NCBI RefSeq assembly: GCF_002858745.1
Contig: NZ_PJRO01000021.1
Coordinates: forward strand, 48,624 to 112,623
Origin: Mesorhizobium loti
Lineage (GTDB): Bacteria > Pseudomonadota > Alphaproteobacteria > Rhizobiales > Rhizobiaceae
DNA: 64,000 bases
Direction of reading: 5' to 3'
Shown: positions 1 through 7,742 of the stretch, piece by piece
How positions within the stretch are numbered: position 1 is the stretch's first letter
How the letters are laid out: every line of letters begins with the position of its first letter
Position numbers and translations under genes: made by a program
Notes under the pieces: model-generated
What the model was told of the DNA's origin: nothing
Seen by the model: the letters and a program-made list of their open reading frames with translations, nothing else
The model's database searches: none

Positions 1-690
1 TATGAGCAACGTTGCAACGATCGGTCTGGATATTGCGAAGTCCGTGTTTCAAGTGCACGCGAAACCGGACTTGGTCGCAGGTTGATGGAGATTCCTGGTG
101 TAGGCCCGCTGCTGGCGAGTGCGTTCGTCGCGACCGTCGCCGATCCGCACGCATTCAAGTCGGGGCGATGTCTTTCGGCTTGGATCGGGCTCGTGCCGAA
201 GCAGAACTCGAGTGGGGGCAAGGAGAAACTCGACAGCATCTCCAAAGCCGGGAATCGCTACCTGCGCCAGCTGCTCGTCGTTGGCGCAATGGCGGTAATC
301 CGCTATGCCCAGCGGAACGGAACCAAGCGGCCATGGCTCGTGCAGCTGATGACTCGGCGAACGCCCAAGGTGGCGGCGGTTGCGCTCGCTAACAAGACAG
401 CCCGCATGGTCTGGGCATTGATGACAGGCGGCGAACGCTACAGGGAGCCGGTCATCGCATAGAACGAGACAGGCCGCGCGATCGCCGACGAGGTTGGAAA
501 GGGCGGACAGGAGCTAATGCACAAAGCCGGTTGAAACCGCTGGATCAGGAAAACCCACTGGGGCCGTGCACTTCGAGTGCGAGCTTTCGATCGGGACCTG
601 AGCCGCGCGAACGGCATTATGGCCAGCGGCATTGAAAGGCCGCATCTACAGGTCGGATATATGGCCGGACTAACCAGCAGTTGCAAACGC
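1..690 (+). mobile_element. IS110-family insertion sequence remnant
   Basis: This is a decayed IS110-type element at the left edge of the window. It contains the two ends of a transposase gene (see the pseudogene entry) followed by about 230 bases of noncoding sequence. That tail, with its GGCCAGCGGCATTGAAAGG and GCCGCATCTACAGGTCGGA stretches at about 625-660, looks like the 3' noncoding region of rhizobial IS110 elements. IS110 elements have no or very short terminal inverted repeats, so the right boundary is approximate. The left end may lie outside the window. Confidence 0.7.
2..462 (+). pseudogene. IS110-type transposase, internally deleted and frameshifted
   Basis: The reading frame from the ATG at 2 gives an IS110 N-terminus (MSNVATIGLDIAKSVFQVHA), including the first acidic residue of the DEDD RuvC-like fold, and stops at 83-85. 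A second frame from about 76 to 462 encodes the C-terminal Transposase_20 region: an MEIPGVGP start, ADPHAFKSGR, AWIGLVPKQNSSGGKEKLDSI, then SKAGNRYLRQLL. An intact protein has roughly 340 residues. Here about 190 residues between the two ends are missing and the ends are in different frames, so the protein cannot be active. The junction lies at about 62-75. Confidence 0.85.
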
Positions 691-1131
691 TCAAATAAAC
701 CTCGCCAACGGAGAGCCGTCCATACACGGCCCCTATTCCAGACGTAAGTTAGGTTCGCGTTGAATTGACCGCTTGTCGCAAGCGGACAGCCCCGCATCCC
801 AGCTGCGCCGTCACATGCTGACGCTCCTTAGACTGCCTTGTTGAACCAATCTCGCGGGAGCGAACTAGCTTCGAAGCCCCGCTTTTTTTGCCAGCATTCT
901 CCCGACGCTCGTTTATGATGCGCACGCAATTGTAGCTGTGAGGATCGCTATATATTATCCGCGAATTACTGCGTCTTTTGCTTGGTGGTATCGCAGTTGG
1001 TATGTATTCTGGGAGCGAGCGAAAATCTAAATAAATACAATGCGAACTCATTTCTATTGACCATCGAGTGGGAATGAGGAGACCCTGCTCGCCGTGACGG
1101 TCGGGCGAGCCATGCAGTTTCGGGGCAAAGC
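691..1131. other. Intergenic region without recognisable gene
   Basis: The stretch between the IS110 remnant and the next fragment has no open frame with a credible start, ribosome binding site or family similarity. Its base composition is more AT-rich around 880-1060 than the flanking genes. I saw no RNA gene or clear promoter. It is probably decayed DNA left by past insertions. Confidence 0.4.
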
Positions 1132-1650
1132 ATGTCGATCTTTGAAGATTTCGAGATCCAATTCTTCTTTGCCACGAACAAAAAACTTTTCGCGCGTTGT
1201 CCCTGTCGCCAAGAGCTCTCTCATTTGCATGAGTTTGACGAGGTGTCGGCCCATCATGTGCTGTGCCACATGCTGGGCCACTTCCTGGATCTCAAGACTG
1301 GTCAGCCCGCTCTCAACGACTCTAACGAAATCATCTCGGCGATCGATCAAGACGGTCTCGATGATGAGCTTCGTTACGTCTACAACGATTTGCAAAATCC
1401 CGAGCTGAACGCAGCAAGACGGGTTGATCGTAATGTCGACCCGAACGATAGGCTCGAATTTCAAAACTTCGAACCTGAACAGCAGGGCTGTTATGGCGCC
1501 GATGCGCGGGCAGAGCTGATGGCTGAGTCCATTCGAGCCTGCCTCCTGGATCCAAACTACTTGAAGGCCGTGGCGCCGAATGTGGCTGCTCGCATCCGCG
1601 CCGCGGTGAATCCAAATCCCGAGATCAATCGAATCCTTCAATTCAACTGA
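1132..1650 (+). pseudogene. Degenerate zincin-like C-terminal fragment
   Basis: This 172-residue frame is not confidently assigned. Residues 43-53 read VLCHMLGHFLD, which lines up with the HExGH zinc motif of zincin peptidases (as in AHELGHALD) with Met in place of the catalytic Glu. The C-terminal part (ELMAESIRACLLDPNYLKAVAP, then RIRAAVN and IQFN at the end) resembles, from memory, the tail of large rhizobial or phage-like polyvalent proteins with a peptidase domain. No good ribosome binding site precedes the ATG at 1132, and homologous proteins would be much longer. It is most likely a truncated remnant, in keeping with the adjacent broken IS110 copy. Confidence 0.45.
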
Positions 1651-1738
1651 CAGCTGGCTTGGATCGCTGTGGTCGTCGGACCACTGCAGCAGGCATGCGG
1701 TGCCTTGGGAAGCTTCCAGCGGATGACCCGATCGCGGG

Positions 1739-2221
1739 TCAGGTTTCGTCAAAGACGCAGGTCGGCTGCATCTTTACGTGCTGTGCAACGGCTATGGAGC
1801 GATATGTCTTGATGATCGGGCATCTGCGCATGAATTCGCGCGTCAATTCACGAAATTCCTCCATATCGACAACGTTCATACAAATGAGAATGTCCGTGTC
1901 GCCGGTGATCACATCGCAGCATGATACGTGAGCCGAAGCCCTCAGGACGTCGAGGAGCTCGTTGAACATCTGAAGCTGATGGGATGACAGGGATATCTCA
2001 ACCCAGATCGCCATCTTGCGCTCCGCATAGGCGCGGCTGACGATCGATACGTCTCCAACAATCACGCCGGTGTCGCGCAGGCGGCGGATCCGCCGATGGC
2101 AAGCGGGCTGGGAAATGCCCACTTTGTCAGCCAGTTGCTGAAAGGTCTGCAGACTGGACTGCTGAAGCAGATTCAGCAGTTTTCGATCGGTGCGATCCAG
2201 ACTCACCCTGGTTGAGGACAT
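1739..2221 (-). CDS. Lrp/AsnC family transcriptional regulator
   Basis: This 160-residue protein has the standard Lrp/AsnC length. Residues 8-60 form the N-terminal winged helix-turn-helix (LDRTDRKLLNLLQ, then LADKVGISQPACHRRIRRLRDTGVI). The rest is a RAM/AsnC effector domain with the usual VSCCDVITGDTDILI core. Family members bind amino acids and often control a divergent transport or catabolic gene. This one is transcribed away from the PLP enzyme at 2455 across a 233-bp gap, so it is the obvious candidate regulator of the 2455-6134 genes. The effector cannot be read from sequence. Confidence 0.9.
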   Translation of the reverse strand: MSSTRVSLDRTDRKLLNLLQQSSLQTFQQLADKVGISQPACHRRIRRLRDTGVIVGDVSIVSRAYAERKMAIWVEISLSSHQLQMFNELLDVLRASAHVSCCDVITGDTDILICMNVVDMEEFRELTREFMRRCPIIKTYRSIAVAQHVKMQPTCVFDET

Positions 2222-2454
2222 TCAACGCTCCATAAACCCACCAAGGGTCCTAGGCTCAACAATGTTCCCGGGCAAGGCCGGTCGCCGCCCGCATCGCAGG
2301 ACGCCTCGACAGTTTTATGCGCGTGAAAGGCCCGCAGGTTATAGATTTGCCGCCCGGCACGCCAAAATAGAGAAAATCATAGGATGGGCTAATGCGATGA
2401 TCGGCTGGTGTCGCCAGTCCTGAAGCCAAGCGCTTCGCATCATCGCAGGTTCGA

Positions 2455-3597
2455 ATGCCGCCTTACGCCGCCGATACAATTCTCGCCCAGGGGTCAGGCC
2501 ACGGGCATGACACCACCGGGGCGATCGTTCCTCCGATCCACTTGGCGACGACGTTTCTGCGCGCGCCCGAAGGCGATTCATCGACTGAATGGAGCTATAG
2601 TCGCTATGGCTATCCGGGATTGGAGCAGCCCGAGGCAACGCTCAAAATCTTGGAGGGCGCTGCTGATTGCCGCCTGTTCAGCTCCGGCATGTCGGCGATG
2701 ACTGCAATCGTCATGGCGCTTCGGCCTGGCGATCACTGCGTGTTCCCCATCGACATGTATCACGGCCTCAAGACCTGGCTGAAGGCGCATTCAAGCCATT
2801 GGGACGTGCGGATCGACCATGTCGACATGACCGATCCAGATAAGGTCCGTGCCACGGTAATCCCTGGCGTGACGCGCCTTGTCTGGCTTGAAACGCCGTC
2901 CAATCCTCACTGGCATATCTACGATATCGCCAGTCTGGCTGAAATCGCACATCGTGCTGGAGCAAGGCTCGTCGTCGACAACACGGTGGCGACGCCAATA
3001 CTCACCCAGCCCATAAGTTTGGGCGCCGACATCGTCGTTCATTCAGCCACCAAATACCTGAACGGGCACAGCGATGTCCTGGCTGGCGCAGCGCTGACGG
3101 CTGCCGATGACGATTTTTGGAAGCGTGTCGCATTCAACCGCGATTATCACGGCGGCATCCTCAACCAGTTTCAGGCGTCCTTGCTTCTGCGCGGCATGCG
3201 CACACTCCACCTTCGCATCGCCCGTTCTTGTGCGTCAGCCATGGCGCTTGCCCATGCACTTCAGCGGCATCCTGGGCTGACAGCAGTTTTCTACCCCGGC
3301 TTGCCAACGCATCCGAGCCACGCCTTGGCTGCCCGCCAGATGGCGGGTGGGTTCGGCGGCATGCTCTCCATCGTTCTTGCCGGTGGGGCCAGCGAAGCAA
3401 ACCGGGTTTTGACGCGCACGCGCCTTTGGAAGCCGGCAACCTCGTTGGGAGGGGTGGAAAGTCTGATCGAGCGGCGTGAGGCGGTCGAAGGACCCGGTTC
3501 CCATGTCGATCCCGGCCTTTTGCGCCTTTCGGTGGGGATAGAGGCCACCCAGGATTTGATCGACGATCTGCTTGCAGCCCTTTCCTCCGCGAACTGA
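2455..3597 (+). CDS. Cys/Met-metabolism PLP-dependent enzyme (trans-sulfuration family)
   Basis: The 380-residue protein is a fold-type I PLP enzyme of the cystathionine gamma-synthase, beta-lyase and methionine gamma-lyase family. Visible hallmarks are GAIVPPIHLATTF (23-35), YSRYGYP (48-54), the PLP-phosphate loop SSGMSA (76-81), LETPSNP (145-151), VVDNTVATP (173-181) and the Schiff-base lysine K200 in HSATKYLNGHSD. The C-terminal LRLSVGIE motif binds the substrate carboxylate. Which reaction it catalyses (lyase or synthase) cannot be decided. The ATG at 2455 is preceded by only a weak GCAGG. The gene probably forms an operon with the binding protein at 3654. Confidence 0.87.
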   Translation: MPPYAADTILAQGSGHGHDTTGAIVPPIHLATTFLRAPEGDSSTEWSYSRYGYPGLEQPEATLKILEGAADCRLFSSGMSAMTAIVMALRPGDHCVFPIDMYHGLKTWLKAHSSHWDVRIDHVDMTDPDKVRATVIPGVTRLVWLETPSNPHWHIYDIASLAEIAHRAGARLVVDNTVATPILTQPISLGADIVVHSATKYLNGHSDVLAGAALTAADDDFWKRVAFNRDYHGGILNQFQASLLLRGMRTLHLRIARSCASAMALAHALQRHPGLTAVFYPGLPTHPSHALAARQMAGGFGGMLSIVLAGGASEANRVLTRTRLWKPATSLGGVESLIERREAVEGPGSHVDPGLLRLSVGIEATQDLIDDLLAALSSAN

Positions 3598-3653
3598 TCA
3601 GCCCCATGCGTCGAATTCGCTCGCACAAACCCTCACGCTAAAAGGAATGCGCA

Positions 3654-5300
3654 ATGACCCTTCCTGATCGTACCGAAAAGCCTGTACCCGCCGTTGTCAC
3701 ACAAATGGCCGGGATGGTGGCCGCCAACACAATGGACAGGCGCGAGTTCCTGGCCATTGCCAGCACCATGGGGCTTTCGGCCACAGCGGCTTACGGATTG
3801 CTCGGCCTGGCGATCCCGGCACCAGCACAGGCGCAAAGCCCCAGGAAGGGAGGCGTGTTGAAGGTCGGCATGCTGGTCAAGCCGCTCAAGGATCCGCGCA
3901 CGTTCGATTGGGGCGAGATGGGCAATCTCGGGCGGCAGATGCTTGAACCTTTCGTCAAATACACCGCCGATTTCACCTTCGAGCCCGTTCTTCTCGAGAG
4001 CTGGGATGTCAATGACGACGCCACCGAATATGTCCTGCACCTGCGCAAGGGCGTCCAATGGAACAATGGCGATGATTTCGACGCCACGGACGCACTCTTC
4101 AACCTCACTCGCTGGTGCGACAAGAAGGCGGAAGGCAACTCCATGGCCGGTCGCATGGCAGCGCTTGTTGATCCAGCCACCGGCAAGGCCCGCGAAGGCG
4201 CCCTCACAAGGCTTGACGATCACACGATCAAGCTGACCCTGGCGAATTCGGATATCTCCATCATCGCCAGCTTCGCGGATTTTCCGGCGTTGCTGGTCCA
4301 CCGCAGCTTCGAGGAAACCGGCAGCGATCTGGTCAAACATCCGATCGGCACGGGCCCGTTTGAACTCGTCTCGTTCGAGACGTCGGTTAGAGCCGTTTAC
4401 AAACGGCGCGAAAGCGGCTGGTGGGGTGGCGAAACCTATCTCGACGGCGTGGAATTCATCGACTACGGCAGCGATCCGAACGCGCTGGCAAGCGCTTTCG
4501 AGTCCGGCGAGGTGCAGGCCAATTTCGAAACCACTGGCGACCAGGTTGCGGTTTTCGACGCACTGGGCCTTTCGCGCAGCGAGGTGCTGACGGCGGGTAC
4601 CGTTGTCGCACGCTTCAACGTGACCCGGGCCCCTTATGACGACCAGCGGGTCCGCAAAGCCATGCAGCTTGCGGTCGACAACGCGGCTATTCTCCAGATC
4701 GGCTATGGCGGTCTGGGCAGCGTTGCCGAAAACCATCACGTATGCCCGATCCATCCTGAATATTTCGAGCTGCCTAAAATGACGCGCGACCTCGCAAAGG
4801 CGAAAGCGCTCATGGAGGAAGCCGGCAAGATCGAGTTCGAACACGAATTGATCAGCGACGATGAGGATTGGCACAAGAACACCGCAGACGCGATCGCCGC
4901 TCAAATCAGGGAAGCGGGTTTCAATATCAAGCGCACCGTGCTGCCCGGTTCGACCTTCTGGAACGACTGGACGAAATTCCCCTTCTCCTTGACCGGATGG
5001 ACCATGCGTCCGCTCGGCGTGCAGGTTCTCGCTCTTGCTTACAGGTCGGGGGAAGCCTGGAACGAAACCGCTTTTTCCGACAAGGAATTCGACGCCAAGC
5101 TCACCGAAGCGCTTTCGATCGCTGATGTGAAGAAACGCCAGGCCGTCATGCGCGACGTCGAGAAGATCCTTCAGGATTCCGGGGTGATCATCCAGCCTTA
5201 TTGGCGCAAGATATTTGTACATTTCGCCGCAGTGCTGAAGAACCATCGTGCCCATCCGTTGAACGAACTGTACTTTGAAAAAGTGTGGCTGGATGCGTGA
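3654..5300 (+). CDS. ABC transporter substrate-binding protein, family 5 (peptide/nickel type)
   Basis: This 548-residue periplasmic protein has a SBP_bac_5 fold. It shows LKVGMLVKPLKDPRTFDW after the leader, LRKGVQWNNGDDFDATDALFNL and the GTGPFELVSF motif. Export looks Tat-like, because MDRREFLAIAS precedes a hydrophobic segment and AQA. AAAGGA at 3641-3646 supports the ATG at 3654, although the ATG at 3732 (just before DRREF) would give a more usual signal peptide. No cognate permease or ATPase gene lies next to it, so it must borrow a translocator or be a stranded component. It sits between a PLP enzyme and a hydratase-like gene, pointing to import of an amino acid or peptide derivative. 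Confidence 0.9.
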   Translation: MTLPDRTEKPVPAVVTQMAGMVAANTMDRREFLAIASTMGLSATAAYGLLGLAIPAPAQAQSPRKGGVLKVGMLVKPLKDPRTFDWGEMGNLGRQMLEPFVKYTADFTFEPVLLESWDVNDDATEYVLHLRKGVQWNNGDDFDATDALFNLTRWCDKKAEGNSMAGRMAALVDPATGKAREGALTRLDDHTIKLTLANSDISIIASFADFPALLVHRSFEETGSDLVKHPIGTGPFELVSFETSVRAVYKRRESGWWGGETYLDGVEFIDYGSDPNALASAFESGEVQANFETTGDQVAVFDALGLSRSEVLTAGTVVARFNVTRAPYDDQRVRKAMQLAVDNAAILQIGYGGLGSVAENHHVCPIHPEYFELPKMTRDLAKAKALMEEAGKIEFEHELISDDEDWHKNTADAIAAQIREAGFNIKRTVLPGSTFWNDWTKFPFSLTGWTMRPLGVQVLALAYRSGEAWNETAFSDKEFDAKLTEALSIADVKKRQAVMRDVEKILQDSGVIIQPYWRKIFVHFAAVLKNHRAHPLNELYFEKVWLDA

Positions 5301-5351
5301 CCCTGGCCAGATGCTCCAGATCGGTTGGCAACGAGCAAAAGCGAGGCGACA

Positions 5352-6134
5352 GTGTTGAGCGATGCCGAAATCCAGGAGGCCGCGCGCGCCATCCTGGAGG
5401 CGGAAAAGAACGTGTCCGCCCTGCCGCCGCTCAGCGGTACCTATCCCGGCCTTGCTCTCACCGACGCCTATCGTATCCAGGATCGGGTCAATGCCGAGCG
5501 CGAGCAGCGAGGTCTTGCATTCGCCGGCTACAAGATCGGCCTTACCTGGCAAACGATACAAATCGCATGCGGCCTCACGGAGCCGATCTGCGGCCGCATC
5601 CTGGCCGACGTCGTCCATCCCAGTGGGTTCCTGCTTCAAGCTGCGGATTACATCGATCCACATATCGAGGTGGAACTCGCCTTCGTCATGGCCTCTGACA
5701 TAGACGTTCCGCTTCGCACCGCCGACGAAGTTCTGGCTGTCACCGACCATGTGGTGCCGGCGTTGGAGTTGGTCGATTTCCGCATGGCGCCACCACGCAT
5801 CGTGGCCGATACGGTGGCGGATAACTCGGCCTTCGCCGGTGTCGTCCTTTCCAACCACCGGCTGCGTCCCCAGGATGTAGATACACGCTGGATGGGAGCC
5901 ACTCTGGCACGCAATGGCATTGTCGAGGTGAGCGGGGTGGCGGCAATGGGCATGAGCCATCCGGCTTTGTGCGTGGCCTGGCTGGCGAATACACTGCTTG
6001 AGCGGGGAGGGCGTTTGCGCGCTGGCGCGCTGGTCATGACCGGCGCGTTCGCCGCAGCGTTGCCGGCCGTGGCAGGCGACCGCTTCGAAGCAGATTTTGG
6101 ACCCTGGAGCGGACTGGGGGTTTCTTTCCAATGA
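5352..6134 (+). CDS. 2-keto-4-pentenoate hydratase-like protein (FAH superfamily)
   Basis: The protein belongs to the MhpD/HpaH/DmpE hydratase group, which adds water to 2-hydroxy-alkadienoates or catalyses related keto-acid chemistry. It shows YRIQDRVNAER, FAGYKIGLT and the metal-ligand pattern IEVELAF. Two start regions are possible: TTG at 5325 or GTG at 5352. The GTG follows GAGG (5343-5346) and makes the two metal glutamates E106 and E108 of a 260-residue protein, matching the usual numbering, so it is preferred. It follows the binding protein by about 50 bp and probably belongs to the same operon. The substrate is unknown. Confidence 0.82.
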   Translation: MLSDAEIQEAARAILEAEKNVSALPPLSGTYPGLALTDAYRIQDRVNAEREQRGLAFAGYKIGLTWQTIQIACGLTEPICGRILADVVHPSGFLLQAADYIDPHIEVELAFVMASDIDVPLRTADEVLAVTDHVVPALELVDFRMAPPRIVADTVADNSAFAGVVLSNHRLRPQDVDTRWMGATLARNGIVEVSGVAAMGMSHPALCVAWLANTLLERGGRLRAGALVMTGAFAAALPAVAGDRFEADFGPWSGLGVSFQ

Positions 6135-6228
6135 AATGCCAGGCGCGCGACGTTGCGAGGTCGAGACATTCTGGTATAAATTGAACTCTCGGATCGAACC
6201 GCAACGCGAGCAGAAAAGGAGTTGCTAC

Positions 6229-6282
6229 ATGATTGTGCTTGTCGCCAACGCGCTCCGCTGCGCCGCCGTTCGGCTGCCCTGA
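6229..6282 (+). CDS. Possible 17-residue leader ORF upstream of rsgA
   Basis: A short frame starts with ATG at 6229, preceded by an excellent Shine-Dalgarno (AAGGAG at 6216-6221, 7-bp spacing). It encodes MIVLVANALRCAAVRLP and stops at 6280. It lies in the 213-bp gap between the hydratase and rsgA. The strong ribosome site is unusual for random DNA, so a translated small peptide or leader is plausible. No repeated codon suggesting a classical amino-acid attenuator is visible. Its function is unknown. Confidence 0.4.
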   Translation: MIVLVANALRCAAVRLP

Positions 6283-6347
6283 CGACAGGGAACTGATCAG
6301 TCTTCGGCCGGCGCCTGATATGGCATTCCGACCGAAAGATTTTCCAA

Positions 6348-7427
6348 GTGCTTGAAACCTATGGCTGGAGCGAAACGCTCCAAAGTGCATTCCTGCCGCA
6401 CGCTGCGTCAGAATTCGTGCCTGCCCGCGTGATCGTTCAGCAGCGCGGTCTCTACCGCCTGATCACACCCTTTGGCGAACTGAACGCCGGCCTCGCCGGC
6501 CGTTTTGCCTTCACGGCGGGCGAGGCGGAGCATCCGGTCGCCGGCGACTGGGTGGTGGCGGCAGCGCGGCCCGCCGAGGGTGCGGCGACGATCCATCATC
6601 TGCTGCCGCGCGCCACCTGCTTTCGACGCAAGGCGGCCGGTACCAGCGAGACCGCCCAGGTCATTGCCGCCAATGTCGATGTGGCGCTGCTCGTTGCATC
6701 GCTGAACGCCGATTTCAATCCGCGGCGGCTCGAGCGCTACCTCGCCGTGACCAGGGAGAGTGGCGCCACGCCGGTGATCGTTCTAACCAAAGCGGACACC
6801 TGTGACGATCCTGCCGGTTCCATCGCTGCCGCCGAGGCCGTGGCCCTCGGGGCCGAGGTGATCGCCATGTCGTCGCTGACGAGGCAAGGGCTCGATGCCG
6901 TGCGCCGGTTGATCCTGCCGGGACGCACCGCGGTGCTGCTCGGCAGTTCCGGCGCCGGCAAGTCGACCCTGCTGAACGCGCTCGCCGGTCAGGCTCTCAT
7001 GGCGACCCAGGCCATTCGCGAGGACGACGCGCGCGGGCGGCATACCACCACCCATCGCGAGCTCGTGCTGCTGCCGGGAGGCGGACTGGTGCTCGATACG
7101 CCCGGCATGCGTGAGCTCGGGTTGTGGGATACGGGTGCCGGCTTGTCGGCAACCTTTGCGGATGTCGAGGAACTGGCGAGCCGATGCCGGTTCCGCGATT
7201 GCAGCCATGGCGGCGAGCCGGGCTGTGCCATCGAAGCGGCCCTGCAGGACGGCAGCCTGTCCGAGGACCGCTGGCTGAGTTACGGCAAGCTGCAGCGCGA
7301 ACTGACATATCTCGACCGCCGGGATGATCCTGTGGCGCAGAGCGAGGAACGACGCAAATGGGTCCGTCGCAACAAGGAGTATCGCAGCCGCAAGCGCGAG
7401 AAGGGCAAGGGTTGGGCGGACGATTAG
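6348..7427 (+). CDS. rsgA: Ribosome small subunit-dependent GTPase A
   Basis: RsgA (YjeQ) is a circularly permuted GTPase that helps late maturation of the 30S ribosomal subunit. The 359-residue protein shows an N-terminal OB-fold region, then the permuted order G4 (LTKAD, 146-150), G1 P-loop (GSSGAGKST, 199-207), the switch sequence GRHTTTHRE and G3 (DTPGMRELG). A C-terminal zinc knuckle follows with the spacing C-x4-C-x-H-x5-C (CRFRDCSHGGEPGC). The tail is Lys/Arg rich, as usual for rRNA binding. The start is GTG at 6348. The stop overlaps the beginning of a palindromic repeat. Confidence 0.95.
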   Translation: MLETYGWSETLQSAFLPHAASEFVPARVIVQQRGLYRLITPFGELNAGLAGRFAFTAGEAEHPVAGDWVVAAARPAEGAATIHHLLPRATCFRRKAAGTSETAQVIAANVDVALLVASLNADFNPRRLERYLAVTRESGATPVIVLTKADTCDDPAGSIAAAEAVALGAEVIAMSSLTRQGLDAVRRLILPGRTAVLLGSSGAGKSTLLNALAGQALMATQAIREDDARGRHTTTHRELVLLPGGGLVLDTPGMRELGLWDTGAGLSATFADVEELASRCRFRDCSHGGEPGCAIEAALQDGSLSEDRWLSYGKLQRELTYLDRRDDPVAQSEERRKWVRRNKEYRSRKREKGKGWADD

Positions 7428-7528
7428 AGCAATTCCAGGAAAAGTGTGTAACGGTTTTCCGTCAGGAATTGCATAAAAACAAAGAGTTGGAGCGTTTCCG
7501 CGTTTCCGTGAAAAACGGAAACGCTCTA
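7426..7528 (+). repeat. Interspersed palindromic repeat, copy A
   Basis: This element of about 103 bp starts AGAGCAATTCCAGGAAAAGTG and ends GGAAACGCTCT. It contains two hairpins: GCAATTCC pairs with GGAATTGC, and GAGCGTTTCCG pairs with CGGAAACGCTC. Two related copies are present at 11783-11889 and 22669-22737. It begins on the last two bases of the rsgA stop codon. It has no coding capacity and resembles the noncoding mobile or REP-like repeats common in Mesorhizobium. Confidence 0.85.
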
Positions 7529-7742
7529 AGGAATCCCTGCCGCCCGGAGCGGTAAGTATGCTCCCCAGCAGCGGATCTATGCCACGGCAAAGATCAGACA
7601 GCGTCGCCGAAAAGCTTATTGGACAGGTCGTCTTTCCCCACCTGCCATGCACCGGTAAGCTGGCACGCGTGCTGGCATCGACGGACGCCTGATCCTGGTG
7701 TCTCGGTCAGTGAATGTTGTCTTTCAGCGGAGCGAAGTTGCC

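Noticed and set aside
1054..1752. A 232-residue minus-strand frame opposite the zincin-like fragment
   Set aside because: The plus-strand frame has recognisable motifs; the minus-strand frame has none and no ribosome site.
3633..6131. An 832-residue open frame on the minus strand
   Set aside because: It lies opposite the binding protein and hydratase genes, has low-complexity composition typical of GC-rich antisense frames, and shows no family motif.
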